From Mesorhizobium denitrificans (GTDB taxonomy: Bacteria; Pseudomonadota; Alphaproteobacteria; Rhizobiales; Rhizobiaceae), in the NCBI RefSeq assembly GCF_003403035.1, contig NZ_QURN01000010.1:119171-183170 (forward strand): 64,000 nt of DNA, read 5' to 3'. Below the pieces are notes generated by a model that worked only from the letters and a program-made list of their open reading frames with translations, did not search any database and was not told the DNA's origin. The translations under genes were made by a program, and so were the position numbers. Below are positions 26,275 through 34,294 of the stretch, piece by piece (position 1 is the first letter of the stretch; each line of letters begins with the position of its first letter).

Positions 26275-27830
26275 GCATTGCGGATACCAACGAGAACACT
26301 CAACCCTTGGCAACACACCGTCGCGGTGGAGGTCGTGTGGGTCGCCGGATTATGCGCAGCGCGGCCGTTCCTTCATTTCCCACTCTGGTGCGGAAAATCC
26401 CGGCCTACGAAATTGTGCCTGATGAGGCCGTCGAACTCATTCACGAGGCATCGCTGAGCATATTAGAGGAAGTGGGTTGCGAATTTCGCGACGACGAGGC
26501 CATCGCCATGTGGAAACAGGCGGGCGCGGATGTGACCGGAACCCGCGTACGAATAGACCGTGGCCTGTTGATGGAACTCGTTTGCAAAACCCCGTCCGAA
26601 TTCACGCTCAATGCGCGCAATCCGGAGCGGACAGTCAAGGTCGGCGGCAAGAACAGCATCTTTGTGCCGATGTATGGCGCGCCCTATGTGCGCGACCTCG
26701 AAAACAACCGGCGCTATGGCTCGCTGGAGGATCTCCAGAATTTTCACAAGCTCGCCTATATGGCTCCTGCCCTTCACTCATCCAGCTCGATCATTTGCGA
26801 GCCGATGGAAATTCCGGTGCCCAAGCGACACCTGCACATCATCCATTCTGCGCTGAAGCATTCCGACAAACCCTTCATGGGCATTGTCACCTCGAAGGAT
26901 CGCGCAGAAGACACGATGGCGATGGCCGGCATTGTCTTCGGCGAAGAATTTGTGCGCGACAATCCGGTTCTGGTGTCCATCACCAACTGCAACTCGCCGC
27001 TGGTCTGGGACGCAACGATGCTGGACGCGATGAAGGTTTATGCGCGCCACAATCAGCCGCTCATCCTCGCGCCTTTTGCGCTTTGCGGCGCATCGACCTC
27101 TGCTTCGTCCGTTGGTGCCGTGGCGCAGGTCAATGCCGAGGCTTTGGCTGGCGTGGCCTTCACCCAGTTGATCCGGCCCGGCTCGCCACAGATCTACGGG
27201 CAGTTCATGGTGACTGTCGACATGAAGACCGGCGCGCCGATGGGCGGTACGCCGGAAGCCGCGCAAATGATGTATTTGATGGGTGCTCTGGCGCGCAAAT
27301 ACCGGCTGCCCTGGCGCACCTCCGGCTTCCACGTCGGATCGAAACTCAATGACGCACAAGCGGGTTATGAAGCCAATATGCTCATGCATGCAGCAATACT
27401 GTCTGGTGCCAACTACATCTGGCATTCCGCTGGCTGGTTGGAGGCGGGATTGAGTTGCGGCTATTCGAAGTTCGCCACCGACTGCGAACAACTCGTCGGC
27501 TGGTACAAATATGCAGGCGGCGTTCCTTTCGATGATTTCAAGGAAGCTATGGCCGCAGTCAGGGAGGTCGGTCCTGCCGGTCACTTCCTCGGAACGCAGC
27601 ACACGCTTGAGCATTTCGAGTCCGCATTTTTCATGCCGACGATCATGGACTTCAATTCCTTCGAGCAGTGGAATGCCGAAGGTGCGAAGGATCACGACAC
27701 GCGCGGACGCGAAAAAGCCCGCACCATGTTGCGGGATTATGAGGAGCCGAAACTTGATGATGGCGTAGCCGAGGCGCTGCACGATTTTATAGCTAAACGC
27801 GAGAAATCCTTGCCAGACACAGTCAACTAG
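26271..27830 (+). CDS. MttB-family (trimethylamine methyltransferase-like) protein without pyrrolysine
   Basis: A 519-residue member of the MttB superfamily. The reading frame is open throughout with no internal TAG, so it lacks the pyrrolysine of methanogen MttB and is closer to the glycine-betaine methyltransferase type. Typical stretches are the N-terminal IHEASLSILEEVGCEF, the central APFALCGAS and the C-terminal LGTQHTLEHF. The family transfers a methyl group from a quaternary amine to a corrinoid protein; no corrinoid protein or reactivase is encoded here. It overlaps the Ldh-family gene by 4 bp and ends the operon. Confidence 0.88.
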   Translation: MSIADTNENTQPLATHRRGGGRVGRRIMRSAAVPSFPTLVRKIPAYEIVPDEAVELIHEASLSILEEVGCEFRDDEAIAMWKQAGADVTGTRVRIDRGLLMELVCKTPSEFTLNARNPERTVKVGGKNSIFVPMYGAPYVRDLENNRRYGSLEDLQNFHKLAYMAPALHSSSSIICEPMEIPVPKRHLHIIHSALKHSDKPFMGIVTSKDRAEDTMAMAGIVFGEEFVRDNPVLVSITNCNSPLVWDATMLDAMKVYARHNQPLILAPFALCGASTSASSVGAVAQVNAEALAGVAFTQLIRPGSPQIYGQFMVTVDMKTGAPMGGTPEAAQMMYLMGALARKYRLPWRTSGFHVGSKLNDAQAGYEANMLMHAAILSGANYIWHSAGWLEAGLSCGYSKFATDCEQLVGWYKYAGGVPFDDFKEAMAAVREVGPAGHFLGTQHTLEHFESAFFMPTIMDFNSFEQWNAEGAKDHDTRGREKARTMLRDYEEPKLDDGVAEALHDFIAKREKSLPDTVN

Positions 27831-27897
27831 GATTCGCTGGCAGCTCCGTGCGACCGCAGGCGCTTGGCGCCCATGAACGTCACGCAACCTACGACAA

Positions 27898-27926
27898 TTG
27901 ACAATTCGGAATGAGGAGTCATACCT
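27898..27926 (+). promoter_or_regulatory. Promoter of the amide operon
   Basis: TTGACA (27898-27903) and ATACCT (27921-27926) are separated by exactly 17 bp, a good sigma-70-type promoter by sequence. Transcription would begin near 27933, giving a leader of about 200 bases before the AmiC-type gene. The leader contains a terminator. Together with the next entry this accounts for the 301 bp between 27830 and 28132, in which I see no gene. Confidence 0.6.
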
Positions 27927-27949
27927 TAAGGAGCTTGTTGGGGCAGGCA

Positions 27950-28030
27950 GTGGCAATGTGTGCCACAGAAAATTGACGGCAGCGGAGCCTCCTGCGACCG
28001 GTTAGTGACCGGTGCCGGAGGCTTTTTTTT
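27950..28030 (+). terminator. Leader terminator with ANTAR-like hairpins before the amiC gene
   Basis: AGCCTCC (27986-27992) pairs with GGAGGCT (28017-28023), enclosing an inner ACCGGT/ACCGGT stem, and is followed by a run of eight T: a strong intrinsic terminator inside the leader. Just before it, GTGGC/GCCAC (27950-27954 and 27962-27966) forms a first hairpin, and GGC-AGCGGA-GCC (27978-27989) a second with A at loop position 1 and G at 4, whose 3' arm is also the terminator's 5' arm. The first loop is not six bases long, so the ANTAR reading is weaker than for 29992-30185. Confidence 0.65.
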
Positions 28031-28131
28031 GTCATGCAACAAAAGCAAATTCGAAAGGGTGTCGGCAAAACCAGAAAAACGCCGGCCACTCGCATACCAG
28101 AAGCGTTGAGGGCGCGAGAAGGAACGGATTA

Positions 28132-29292
28132 ATGGGAGTGAGTGGAGGTAACAGTCGAACGTCAGAGCCCTGGCGTGTCGGCGTCTTGTTTTCCCGCACC
28201 GGCTTCATGTCGGTTATCGAGGAAACGCAGTTGCGCGGTACGCTGATCGCGATCGATCAGATCAACGACAATGGCGGCATTAATGGCTGCCCCATCGAGC
28301 CGGTGATCTACGACCCCGGATCCGATGTCCGATCATACGGGCAGTATGCCAAGCGTCTCATGGTTGAGGACGGCGTGAGCACAATCTTCGGGTGCTACAC
28401 TTCGTCGAGCCGAAAAGCGGTGCTTCCGGTGGTGGAGCGGCTTGACGGACTTTTATGGTATCCGACGCTTTATGAGGGCTTCGAGTTTTCGCCCAATGTC
28501 ATTTACACCGGCGCAACGCCGAACCAGAATTCAGTGCAGCTTTGTCGCGTGCTCATGGAGCAGTTCGGCAAGCGCTTCTTCTTCATCGGGTCGGATTACA
28601 TCTATCCGCGTGAATCCAACCGCGTCATGCGCGAACTCGTGCGCAACAATGGCGGGACGGTGGTGGGCGAGCGCTATCTGCGTCTTGAAGCGGATCGCAG
28701 CGAATTCATGCCGCTTTTGCGAGACATCAAGCGTGCGCAGCCTGACGTGATCTTCTCCACAGTGGTCGGAGAATCCACCACCTTTCTATATCAGGCCTAT
28801 CACGACCTGGGGCTCAACCCGAAGGTCGTGCCAATCGCCAGCCTCACCACCACCGAAGCAGAAATACGTGCGATGGGGCATGATGTAGGGGAAGGTCATT
28901 TTACCGCCGCCTCCTATTTTCAGGGCATCGAGACTGAGCGGAATAACGATTTCGTCAGCTACTATCACAAGCGCTATGGCGACGATGAGCCGACGAACAT
29001 GTGCCTCGAGGCCTCATATTTTCAGGTCAATCTGTTTGCGCGCACGCTCGAACAGACCAACTCGCTCGACACTAGGCATTTGCGGAATTCGGTGATGGGT
29101 GCGGAATTCGAGGCGCCACAGGGGTGCGTTTCTATCAATCCAGTCTGGGGACATGCAGACGTCTGGACGCGCATAGGGCGCGCAAACAGGCGAGGACAGT
29201 TCGATATCGTCTTTCAGTCCCAGACCAATGTCACGTCCGATCCGTATCTGATCAGTTACGGCAGGCGCTTCGAGCTGGCGGAGTGTGCCTGA
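28132..29292 (+). CDS. amiC: AmiC-type amide sensor (periplasmic-binding-protein fold, cytoplasmic)
   Basis: A 386-residue protein of the urea/short-chain amide binding family. It has no signal peptide, unlike its paralogue at 30201, which is what separates the cytoplasmic regulator AmiC from transporter proteins. Shared motifs include VGVLFSRTGF, FGCYTSSSRKAVLPV, LLWYPTLYEGFE and FFIGSDYIYPRESN. In Pseudomonas AmiC holds the antiterminator AmiR inactive until amide binds. I start at ATG 28132 behind AGAAGGA; a longer open frame from 28012 runs into the terminator. amiR follows after 28 bp. Confidence 0.9.
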   Translation: MGVSGGNSRTSEPWRVGVLFSRTGFMSVIEETQLRGTLIAIDQINDNGGINGCPIEPVIYDPGSDVRSYGQYAKRLMVEDGVSTIFGCYTSSSRKAVLPVVERLDGLLWYPTLYEGFEFSPNVIYTGATPNQNSVQLCRVLMEQFGKRFFFIGSDYIYPRESNRVMRELVRNNGGTVVGERYLRLEADRSEFMPLLRDIKRAQPDVIFSTVVGESTTFLYQAYHDLGLNPKVVPIASLTTTEAEIRAMGHDVGEGHFTAASYFQGIETERNNDFVSYYHKRYGDDEPTNMCLEASYFQVNLFARTLEQTNSLDTRHLRNSVMGAEFEAPQGCVSINPVWGHADVWTRIGRANRRGQFDIVFQSQTNVTSDPYLISYGRRFELAECA

Positions 29293-29320
29293 AGTTGAAT
29301 AGCAGCAAGGGAAACGACCG

Positions 29321-29977
29321 GTGAGGCTGGACTACGGACATGATCGCTGGATGGGCTCTCCTCAGCTCCCGGAGCCGCGCGCAACCGGCAGCGAACGGTC
29401 CCCACGGCAGACGGAGCGCGCGGGTGAAATGAACATCGCGGTCATTGTGGAGCGCGATGATAATGGAGAGTTCCTGATCCGCGAACTTCAGCGAATGCGG
29501 GCCAATGTGAAGCATTTGTGGCCAGTCCCTGCGCAGATACCGCTCCAGTTCGATGCCATCTTCTGCGCGCTCTCAAAAGATCTACCGCAGCGCATTCCGT
29601 GGGTTCCCGGAGAGCCGTCCTCGGCGCTGATAGTTGTCGATGACGGCAAAGAGCCGTTGAACCTGAAACTGATACACAATTGCGCCGCGCATGGACTGTT
29701 ACATTACCCGGCAACGTCACGAATGATCCAGTCGGTTCTGATGCTGGCGCGTGAGCATTTCCAATATGAAAGGCGGCTGCGCAGCCGCATCGAAAAGCTG
29801 GACGAGAACCTGCGGACGACACGCCTGGTTGAGCGCGCGAAAGTGTTGCTTATCCGACTAAAGAACCTCAGCGAGGAGGAAGCGTATAATTTCCTGCGCA
29901 AGCAAGCGATGGAAAAGCGAGTCACCATCGGTGCGGTTGCATCCGCAGTCATTGACTCGCATGAGCTTCTAAGTTAA
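29321..29977 (+). CDS. amiR: AmiR-type ANTAR antitermination protein
   Basis: A 218-residue RNA-binding regulator. The N-terminal part (about residues 37-145) is the receiver-like domain that AmiC grips; then a coiled coil (EKLDENLRTTRLVERAK) leads into the C-terminal ANTAR three-helix domain (about residues 160-215, with LKNLSEEEAYNFLRKQAM and IGAVASAVID). ANTAR proteins bind paired short hairpins in nascent RNA and prevent a terminator from folding. The first 36 residues before MNIAVIVERD look poorly conserved, so a start at the internal ATG 29429 is possible; GTG 29321 has AAGGGAAA upstream. Two candidate targets follow directly. Confidence 0.88.
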   Translation: MRLDYGHDRWMGSPQLPEPRATGSERSPRQTERAGEMNIAVIVERDDNGEFLIRELQRMRANVKHLWPVPAQIPLQFDAIFCALSKDLPQRIPWVPGEPSSALIVVDDGKEPLNLKLIHNCAAHGLLHYPATSRMIQSVLMLAREHFQYERRLRSRIEKLDENLRTTRLVERAKVLLIRLKNLSEEEAYNFLRKQAMEKRVTIGAVASAVIDSHELLS

Positions 29978-29991
29978 CACTTGGTTACTGA

Positions 29992-30066
29992 TCGCGGCAA
30001 AGGCGCCGCGAATATAATGGGTAGAGCAACCCTGCGGATCCGTGGAAGCGGAACGCGGGGTTTTTT
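29992..30066 (+). promoter_or_regulatory. ANTAR antiterminator/terminator unit 1 (upstream of the amide transporter)
   Basis: Hairpin P1: TCGCGGC/GCCGCGA (29992-29998, 30005-30011) with loop AAAGGC. Hairpin P2: GGGT/ACCC (30019-30022, 30029-30032) with loop AGAGCA. Both loops are six bases with A at position 1 and G at 4, the rule for ANTAR targets. The 3' arm of P2 is also the 5' arm of an intrinsic terminator, ACCCTGCG (30029-30036) with CGCGGGGT (30054-30061), followed by six T (30061-30066). P2 and the terminator are therefore mutually exclusive. Confidence 0.85.
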
Positions 30067-30092
30067 GTTTTACCCGTTTTCAGAATGCATTT

Positions 30093-30185
30093 GCGGCTAA
30101 GTCGCCGCTAAACAGATTCCAGAGGCAAAGAGGCCCCGACACGATCCGCTCTTACCGGCGGACGGTTCGGGGCCTTTATTTTTTT
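30093..30185 (+). promoter_or_regulatory. ANTAR antiterminator/terminator unit 2 (tandem copy)
   Basis: A second unit starts 26 bp after the first. P1: GCGGC/GCCGC (30093-30097, 30104-30108) with loop TAAGTC, which has G at 4 but T at 1. P2: GGC/GCC (30124-30126, 30133-30135) with loop AAAGAG (A at 1, G at 4), extended past one mismatch by a G-C pair. Its 3' arm lies in the terminator's 5' arm GGCCCCGA (30132-30139), which pairs with TCGGGGCC (30167-30174), followed by a T-rich run to 30185. The transporter gene begins 15 bp later. Confidence 0.75.
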
Positions 30186-30200
30186 GATGGGAGACAGAGG

Positions 30201-31448
30201 GTGAACAATAACAGGCGTACATTTCTCAAAGCCGGCGCAGCAGCAGGTGCCTTCACGCTGGTCGGGTTTCCGCATATCTGGTCGAAAAATTCCTCGCTGG
30301 CCTACGCACAGGGCGGCGAAATCAAGGTTGGGGTACTTTTCTCGCTGACGGGAACGACTGCCATCATCGAAGAGTCGCTTAACAAGGCGACGATCATGGC
30401 CATCGAGGAGATCAATGCTGCCGGTGGCGTCAATGGCATGAAGATCGTGCCGGTCATCGAAGATCCTGCATCCGATCCCGCAACCTTCGCCGAAAAGGCG
30501 CGCAAGCTGGTGCTCAGCGACAAGTGCGTGTCCGTCTTCGGTTCCTACACTTCGGCCAGCCGCAAGGCCGTGCTGCCCGTCTTCGAAAAGCAGGAGAACC
30601 TTTTCTGGTATCCAACGCTTTATGAAGGCCGCGAATGCTCCAAGAACGTGATCTACACGGGTGCTGTGCCAAACCAGCAGCAGGACGATTTCGTGCCCTG
30701 GCTGGTCGAGAAGTTCGGCAAGCGCTGGTATCTTATCGGATCGAACTACATCTATCCGAAGGAAGAAAACAACTACGTCAAGAAGCTCCTGGCCGGTCTT
30801 GGTGCGGAAGTCATCGCCGAAGAATATGTGCCGCTCGGCCATTCTGAATTCTCGTCGGTCATCAACAAGTTCCGCTCGGAAAAGCCAAACGTAATCTTCT
30901 CCACGGTGGTAGGTGACTCAGTGGTCGCGCTGCACCGCCAGTATCGCGCCGCTGGCCTCGATCCGGCCACCATGCCGATGGCCAGCCTCACCACATCGGA
31001 GAACGAAGTCGCGGCGATGGGCGGCGATGCGGCTGCGGGACACTTTACGTCCGCACCCTATTTCATGGTCTACGACTCGCCGGAAAACAAGAAGTTCGTG
31101 GAAGCGTACAAAGCGCGGTGGGGAAGCGACAAGGTCACCCACTTCGTGTCCGAATCTTCCTACTTCCAGGTGTACCTGTTCTCGCAAGCGGTCGCCAAGC
31201 TCGCGGCAAGCGATATAGGGCCGCTGGCCATACGCGATGCCGTGAAAGGCGAGCAATACAAGGCGCCGCAGGGACTGGTGAAGGTCGAACCTTCAAATCT
31301 CCATTGCTGGCTGCGTCCCAAGGTTGGCCAAGCGCAGTCAGACGGTCAGTTCAAAATCCTGAAGCAGTCTGCGGATTGGGTCGAGCCAAATCCATACAGC
31401 GCATACCCCGACCAGAAGTGCACTGAAGAAGGTCTCAAGCAGATCTAA
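30201..31448 (+). CDS. fmdD: Urea/short-chain amide ABC transporter substrate-binding protein
   Basis: A 415-residue periplasmic binding protein of the UrtA/FmdD/AmiC group, exported by a twin-arginine signal (RRTFLKAG at residues 5-12). The mature domain repeats the motifs of the sensor at 28132: FGSYTSASRKAVLPV, LFWYPTLYEGRE and YLIGSNYIYPKE. The start is GTG 30201 behind GGGAGACAGAGGG; the preceding DNA is the terminator of unit 2. It is the first gene of a five-gene transporter (binding protein, two permeases, two ATPases) and is predicted to be expressed only when both upstream terminators are read through. The ligand is most likely a short aliphatic amide such as acetamide or formamide; urea is possible. 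Confidence 0.9.
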   Translation: MNNNRRTFLKAGAAAGAFTLVGFPHIWSKNSSLAYAQGGEIKVGVLFSLTGTTAIIEESLNKATIMAIEEINAAGGVNGMKIVPVIEDPASDPATFAEKARKLVLSDKCVSVFGSYTSASRKAVLPVFEKQENLFWYPTLYEGRECSKNVIYTGAVPNQQQDDFVPWLVEKFGKRWYLIGSNYIYPKEENNYVKKLLAGLGAEVIAEEYVPLGHSEFSSVINKFRSEKPNVIFSTVVGDSVVALHRQYRAAGLDPATMPMASLTTSENEVAAMGGDAAAGHFTSAPYFMVYDSPENKKFVEAYKARWGSDKVTHFVSESSYFQVYLFSQAVAKLAASDIGPLAIRDAVKGEQYKAPQGLVKVEPSNLHCWLRPKVGQAQSDGQFKILKQSADWVEPNPYSAYPDQKCTEEGLKQI

Positions 31449-31465
31449 TCACTCACAAAGAGAAC

Positions 31466-31491
31466 GCCGGTGGCCATGCCCGGTCACCGGC
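31466..31491 (+). other. Hairpin between the amide-binding protein and permease genes
   Basis: GCCGGTG (31466-31472) pairs with CACCGGC (31485-31491) across a 12-base loop, 17 bp after the binding-protein stop. There is no T run. As at 23177 and 43096 it sits directly behind a solute-binding-protein gene and probably keeps that protein in excess over its membrane partners. Confidence 0.55.
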
Positions 31492-31512
31492 TCAGCTTGC
31501 GGTGACCGTTCA

Positions 31513-32382
31513 ATGGATTTCGTCGTTTCACAGATTCTGACAGGGCTCAGCCTGTCTTCAATTCTGCTCCTCGTGGCGCTCGGCCTCGCCGTCATCTATG
31601 GCGTGACCGGCGTGATAAATCTCGCGCATGGCGAGTTCGTCATGCTCGGAGCTTACTGCGCCTGGATGCTGCAGACGCAGTTTGGTTGGGGGCTGCTGGC
31701 AAGCCTGGTGCCCATCTTCATCCTCATCGCCATTCTGGGTTGGCTGATTGAGGTGCTTGTTATTCGCCATCTATACGACCGCCCCCTGGACACAATTCTG
31801 GCCACTTGGGGTCTGGGCGTAATGATTCAACAGATCGTTCGTCTGACCGCTGGCGGTGAACTGCGCTATGTGCAGATGCCGCCCTCGCTTTCGCGAAGCG
31901 TCAATATCCTGGGCGCAACGGACTCCGCCTATCGCCTCTTCGTCTTGGGCGTGGCGCTGGCACTCTTTGCGCTAACCTGGTTCATCTACAGCTACACATC
32001 GTTCGGCCTGAAGCTGCGAGCCATTACGCAGAACCGAAGCATCGCTTCCTGTTTCGGTATTAATTCGGCGCGCGCTTATCGCTTAACCTTCGCCTATGGG
32101 GCGGGCATTGCCGGACTGGCAGGCGCCTTGATCTCGCCACTGAAAAGCGTGTCGCCGGAAATGGGCACGACCTATGTGGTCGATGCTTTTATGGTTGTCG
32201 TCCTTGGCGGTGTTCAGAGCTTGCTCGGAACACTCGTGAGTTCCGGCCTGCTTGGCGAAATCTCCGGCCTGCTCGCCTACTATAGCAACGACACGATCGC
32301 CAAGGCTCTCGTGCTGCTCGCCATTGTCATCATCATCCGCTTCCGTCCGCAGGGCCTGTTCGCCCAGCGGGTGCGTGCGTGA
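31513..32382 (+). CDS. Urea/amide ABC transporter permease, UrtB/LivH type
   Basis: A 289-residue branched-chain-amino-acid-type permease with eight or more hydrophobic segments. Diagnostic stretches are VIYGVTGVINLAHGEFVMLGAY near the N-terminus (given here in family form; residues about 29-50) and the C-terminal MVVVLGGVQSLLGTLVSS. The length is that of UrtB without the long periplasmic N-terminal extension found in some urea permeases. Its end overlaps the next permease by 4 bp. Confidence 0.92.
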   Translation: MDFVVSQILTGLSLSSILLLVALGLAVIYGVTGVINLAHGEFVMLGAYCAWMLQTQFGWGLLASLVPIFILIAILGWLIEVLVIRHLYDRPLDTILATWGLGVMIQQIVRLTAGGELRYVQMPPSLSRSVNILGATDSAYRLFVLGVALALFALTWFIYSYTSFGLKLRAITQNRSIASCFGINSARAYRLTFAYGAGIAGLAGALISPLKSVSPEMGTTYVVDAFMVVVLGGVQSLLGTLVSSGLLGEISGLLAYYSNDTIAKALVLLAIVIIIRFRPQGLFAQRVRA

Positions 32383-33533
32383 TCCAAGTCAAAGAGAGGT
32401 CGTTTCCGGTGTCCGGTAAAGTCTCCCTTCAAATTCTTCTCTACGGCGTGGTCTGCCTCGCCATTCTGCTTGTGCCGATGGTGATCGACGACGCCTTTCT
32501 GCTCAACAAATATTCGCGCTATCTCGTGTTCGGCATTCTGGCGATCGCGCTGGCGCTTTCATGGGGCTATGCGGGCATTCTCAACCTGGGGCAGGCCACG
32601 ACCTTCGGCCTCGGCTCCTATTGCATGGCCATGTACCTCAAGCTGAAGACTGTGCCGATCCATACCGGCAGCGACGGCTTGCCGGACTTCATGGTCTGGA
32701 ACAACGTCACCGAGCTTCCATGGATATGGGAGCCGTTTTACTCGACACCCTTCGCGCTAGCCGCAGGCATACTGGTGCCCGCGCTTTTTGCCGGGCTGCT
32801 CGGCTGGTTTATGTTTGGGGGACGCGTCACCGGCGTCTACGCGGCGATCATAACGCTGGCGGCGATGGTGGTCGTTAATCTCATCATAATCGACCAGCAG
32901 AGCTACACAGGCGGCTTCAACGGCATAACCGATCTCGCGCAGTTTCAACTGTTCGGTTTCGAGTTCGACGCATATTCCGCAACGACCTATTACCTTGTCG
33001 CGATATGCCTGACATTCGCGTTGTTTCTATCGCTGGCTGTGACCCGCAGCAAAACGGGTCTTATCCTGCAGGCCGTGCGCGATCAGGAAGAGCGTGTGCG
33101 CTTCTTCGGTTACGATGTTGCGGTCTACAAGACATTCGTTTTCGCGTTTTCCGCCGCCATCGCGGGTCTTGCGGGGATGCTCTACACCATTGTGATGGAG
33201 TTCGCTTCGCCAACCTTTCTTGGCGTTCCTCTCAGCCTTTCCATTGTCATCTGGGTTGCAGTTGGCGGACGCCAGAGCCTGCTTGGCGCGATGCTCGGCG
33301 CGCTGCTGGTAACAGGCGTTCAGGGCGCGTTGTCCGAATCTGAAACCTTCCTCGACACCTGGACGCTGGTTATGGGAGGTCTGTTCGTCTTGATCGTCCT
33401 GTTCCTGCCCAATGGCCTTGCAGGAGCATTCGAAACGATTGTTCGCAGGTTCATGCCAGCGGCCAAAACCCCCACCGAACAAGCGGATGAAGAGCACGCG
33501 AAGGGCACCGCCCAGCTAGGAGGTGCAGCATGA
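32379..33533 (+). CDS. Urea/amide ABC transporter permease, UrtC/LivM type
   Basis: A 384-residue partner permease. The LivM/UrtC pattern is seen in LALSWGYAGILNLGQATTFG (about residues 56-75), the loop AVRDQEERVRFFGYDVAVYK that contacts the ATPases, and AVGGRQSLLGAMLGALLV near the C-terminus. It starts with GTG 32379 overlapping UrtB by 4 bp, and its stop overlaps the first ATPase gene in the same way, showing one tightly coupled operon. Confidence 0.92.
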   Translation: MIQVKERSFPVSGKVSLQILLYGVVCLAILLVPMVIDDAFLLNKYSRYLVFGILAIALALSWGYAGILNLGQATTFGLGSYCMAMYLKLKTVPIHTGSDGLPDFMVWNNVTELPWIWEPFYSTPFALAAGILVPALFAGLLGWFMFGGRVTGVYAAIITLAAMVVVNLIIIDQQSYTGGFNGITDLAQFQLFGFEFDAYSATTYYLVAICLTFALFLSLAVTRSKTGLILQAVRDQEERVRFFGYDVAVYKTFVFAFSAAIAGLAGMLYTIVMEFASPTFLGVPLSLSIVIWVAVGGRQSLLGAMLGALLVTGVQGALSESETFLDTWTLVMGGLFVLIVLFLPNGLAGAFETIVRRFMPAAKTPTEQADEEHAKGTAQLGGAA

Positions 33534-34294
33534 CAACGGCGCATGAAGGTTTGCTATCGCTCAGGGAAGCAACGGTTTCGTTTCACGGATTTGTCGCGGT
33601 CGATCATCTCGACCTCGATGTAGGCGCAGGCGAGCTGCGCTGCCTCATCGGGCCGAACGGTGCGGGCAAGACGACCACGCTCGATCTCATCTGCGGAAAG
33701 TCGAAAATAACGTCGGGCGAAATATCGTTCAAGGGCGCGCCGATCCATATGCTCAACGAGTTCCAGATTGCGCGCACAGGCATCGGTAGAAAATTTCAGG
33801 TTCCGAGTGTTTTCCGCCAGCTTTCTGTACGCGAAAACCTTTGCATTGGCCGCTCGCGCAATCCCGGCGTTCTGCACAACCTCTTCCAGTTCGGCTTAAG
33901 CACGGACCGGGAGTGGCTGGAGGAAATCGCTGTCCTCGTGGGCCTGCAGGACGAGATGGAAACACTGGCGGCACATCTCTCTCACGGCCAGACGCAATGG
34001 CTCGAAATTGCACTCATTCTCGCGCAGAACCCGGCGCTTATCCTGATGGACGAGCCAACCGCGGGCATGACTGCGCATGAAACGACCAAGACGGCGATGC
34101 TGTTCAATCGGTTGCGCGGCAAGCACACGCTGATCGTGGTCGAGCACGATATGGGCTTTGTCCGTGACATCGCGGAAACGATTTCCGTCATGCACCAGGG
34201 CAAGTTGTTGGCGCAGGGATCGACAGAGGAGGTGTCTCACGATCCGCGTGTGCGTGAAGCCTATCTCGGATCTGGAGGAATTGGCCATGCTTGA
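33530..34294 (+). CDS. Urea/amide ABC transporter ATPase, UrtD/LivG type
   Basis: A 254-residue ATPase with Walker A GPNGAGKTT (about residues 44-52), a signature variant LSHGQTQWLEI in place of LSGGQ, Walker B LILMDEPTAGM and a switch histidine in VVEHDMGFV. The LSHG signature followed by W-L-E-I is characteristic of UrtD. It overlaps the following ATPase gene by 8 bp. Confidence 0.93.
   Translation: MTTAHEGLLSLREATVSFHGFVAVDHLDLDVGAGELRCLIGPNGAGKTTTLDLICGKSKITSGEISFKGAPIHMLNEFQIARTGIGRKFQVPSVFRQLSVRENLCIGRSRNPGVLHNLFQFGLSTDREWLEEIAVLVGLQDEMETLAAHLSHGQTQWLEIALILAQNPALILMDEPTAGMTAHETTKTAMLFNRLRGKHTLIVVEHDMGFVRDIAETISVMHQGKLLAQGSTEEVSHDPRVREAYLGSGGIGHA

Noticed and set aside
26271..27830. Pyrrolysine-containing MttB
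   Set aside because: The frame is uninterrupted with no in-frame TAG, so no pyrrolysine is needed; it belongs to the non-Pyl branch.
28012..28131. N-terminal extension of the AmiC-type sensor
   Set aside because: The extension starts within the leader terminator and would be basic and unrelated to the family; ATG 28132 has a better ribosome site.
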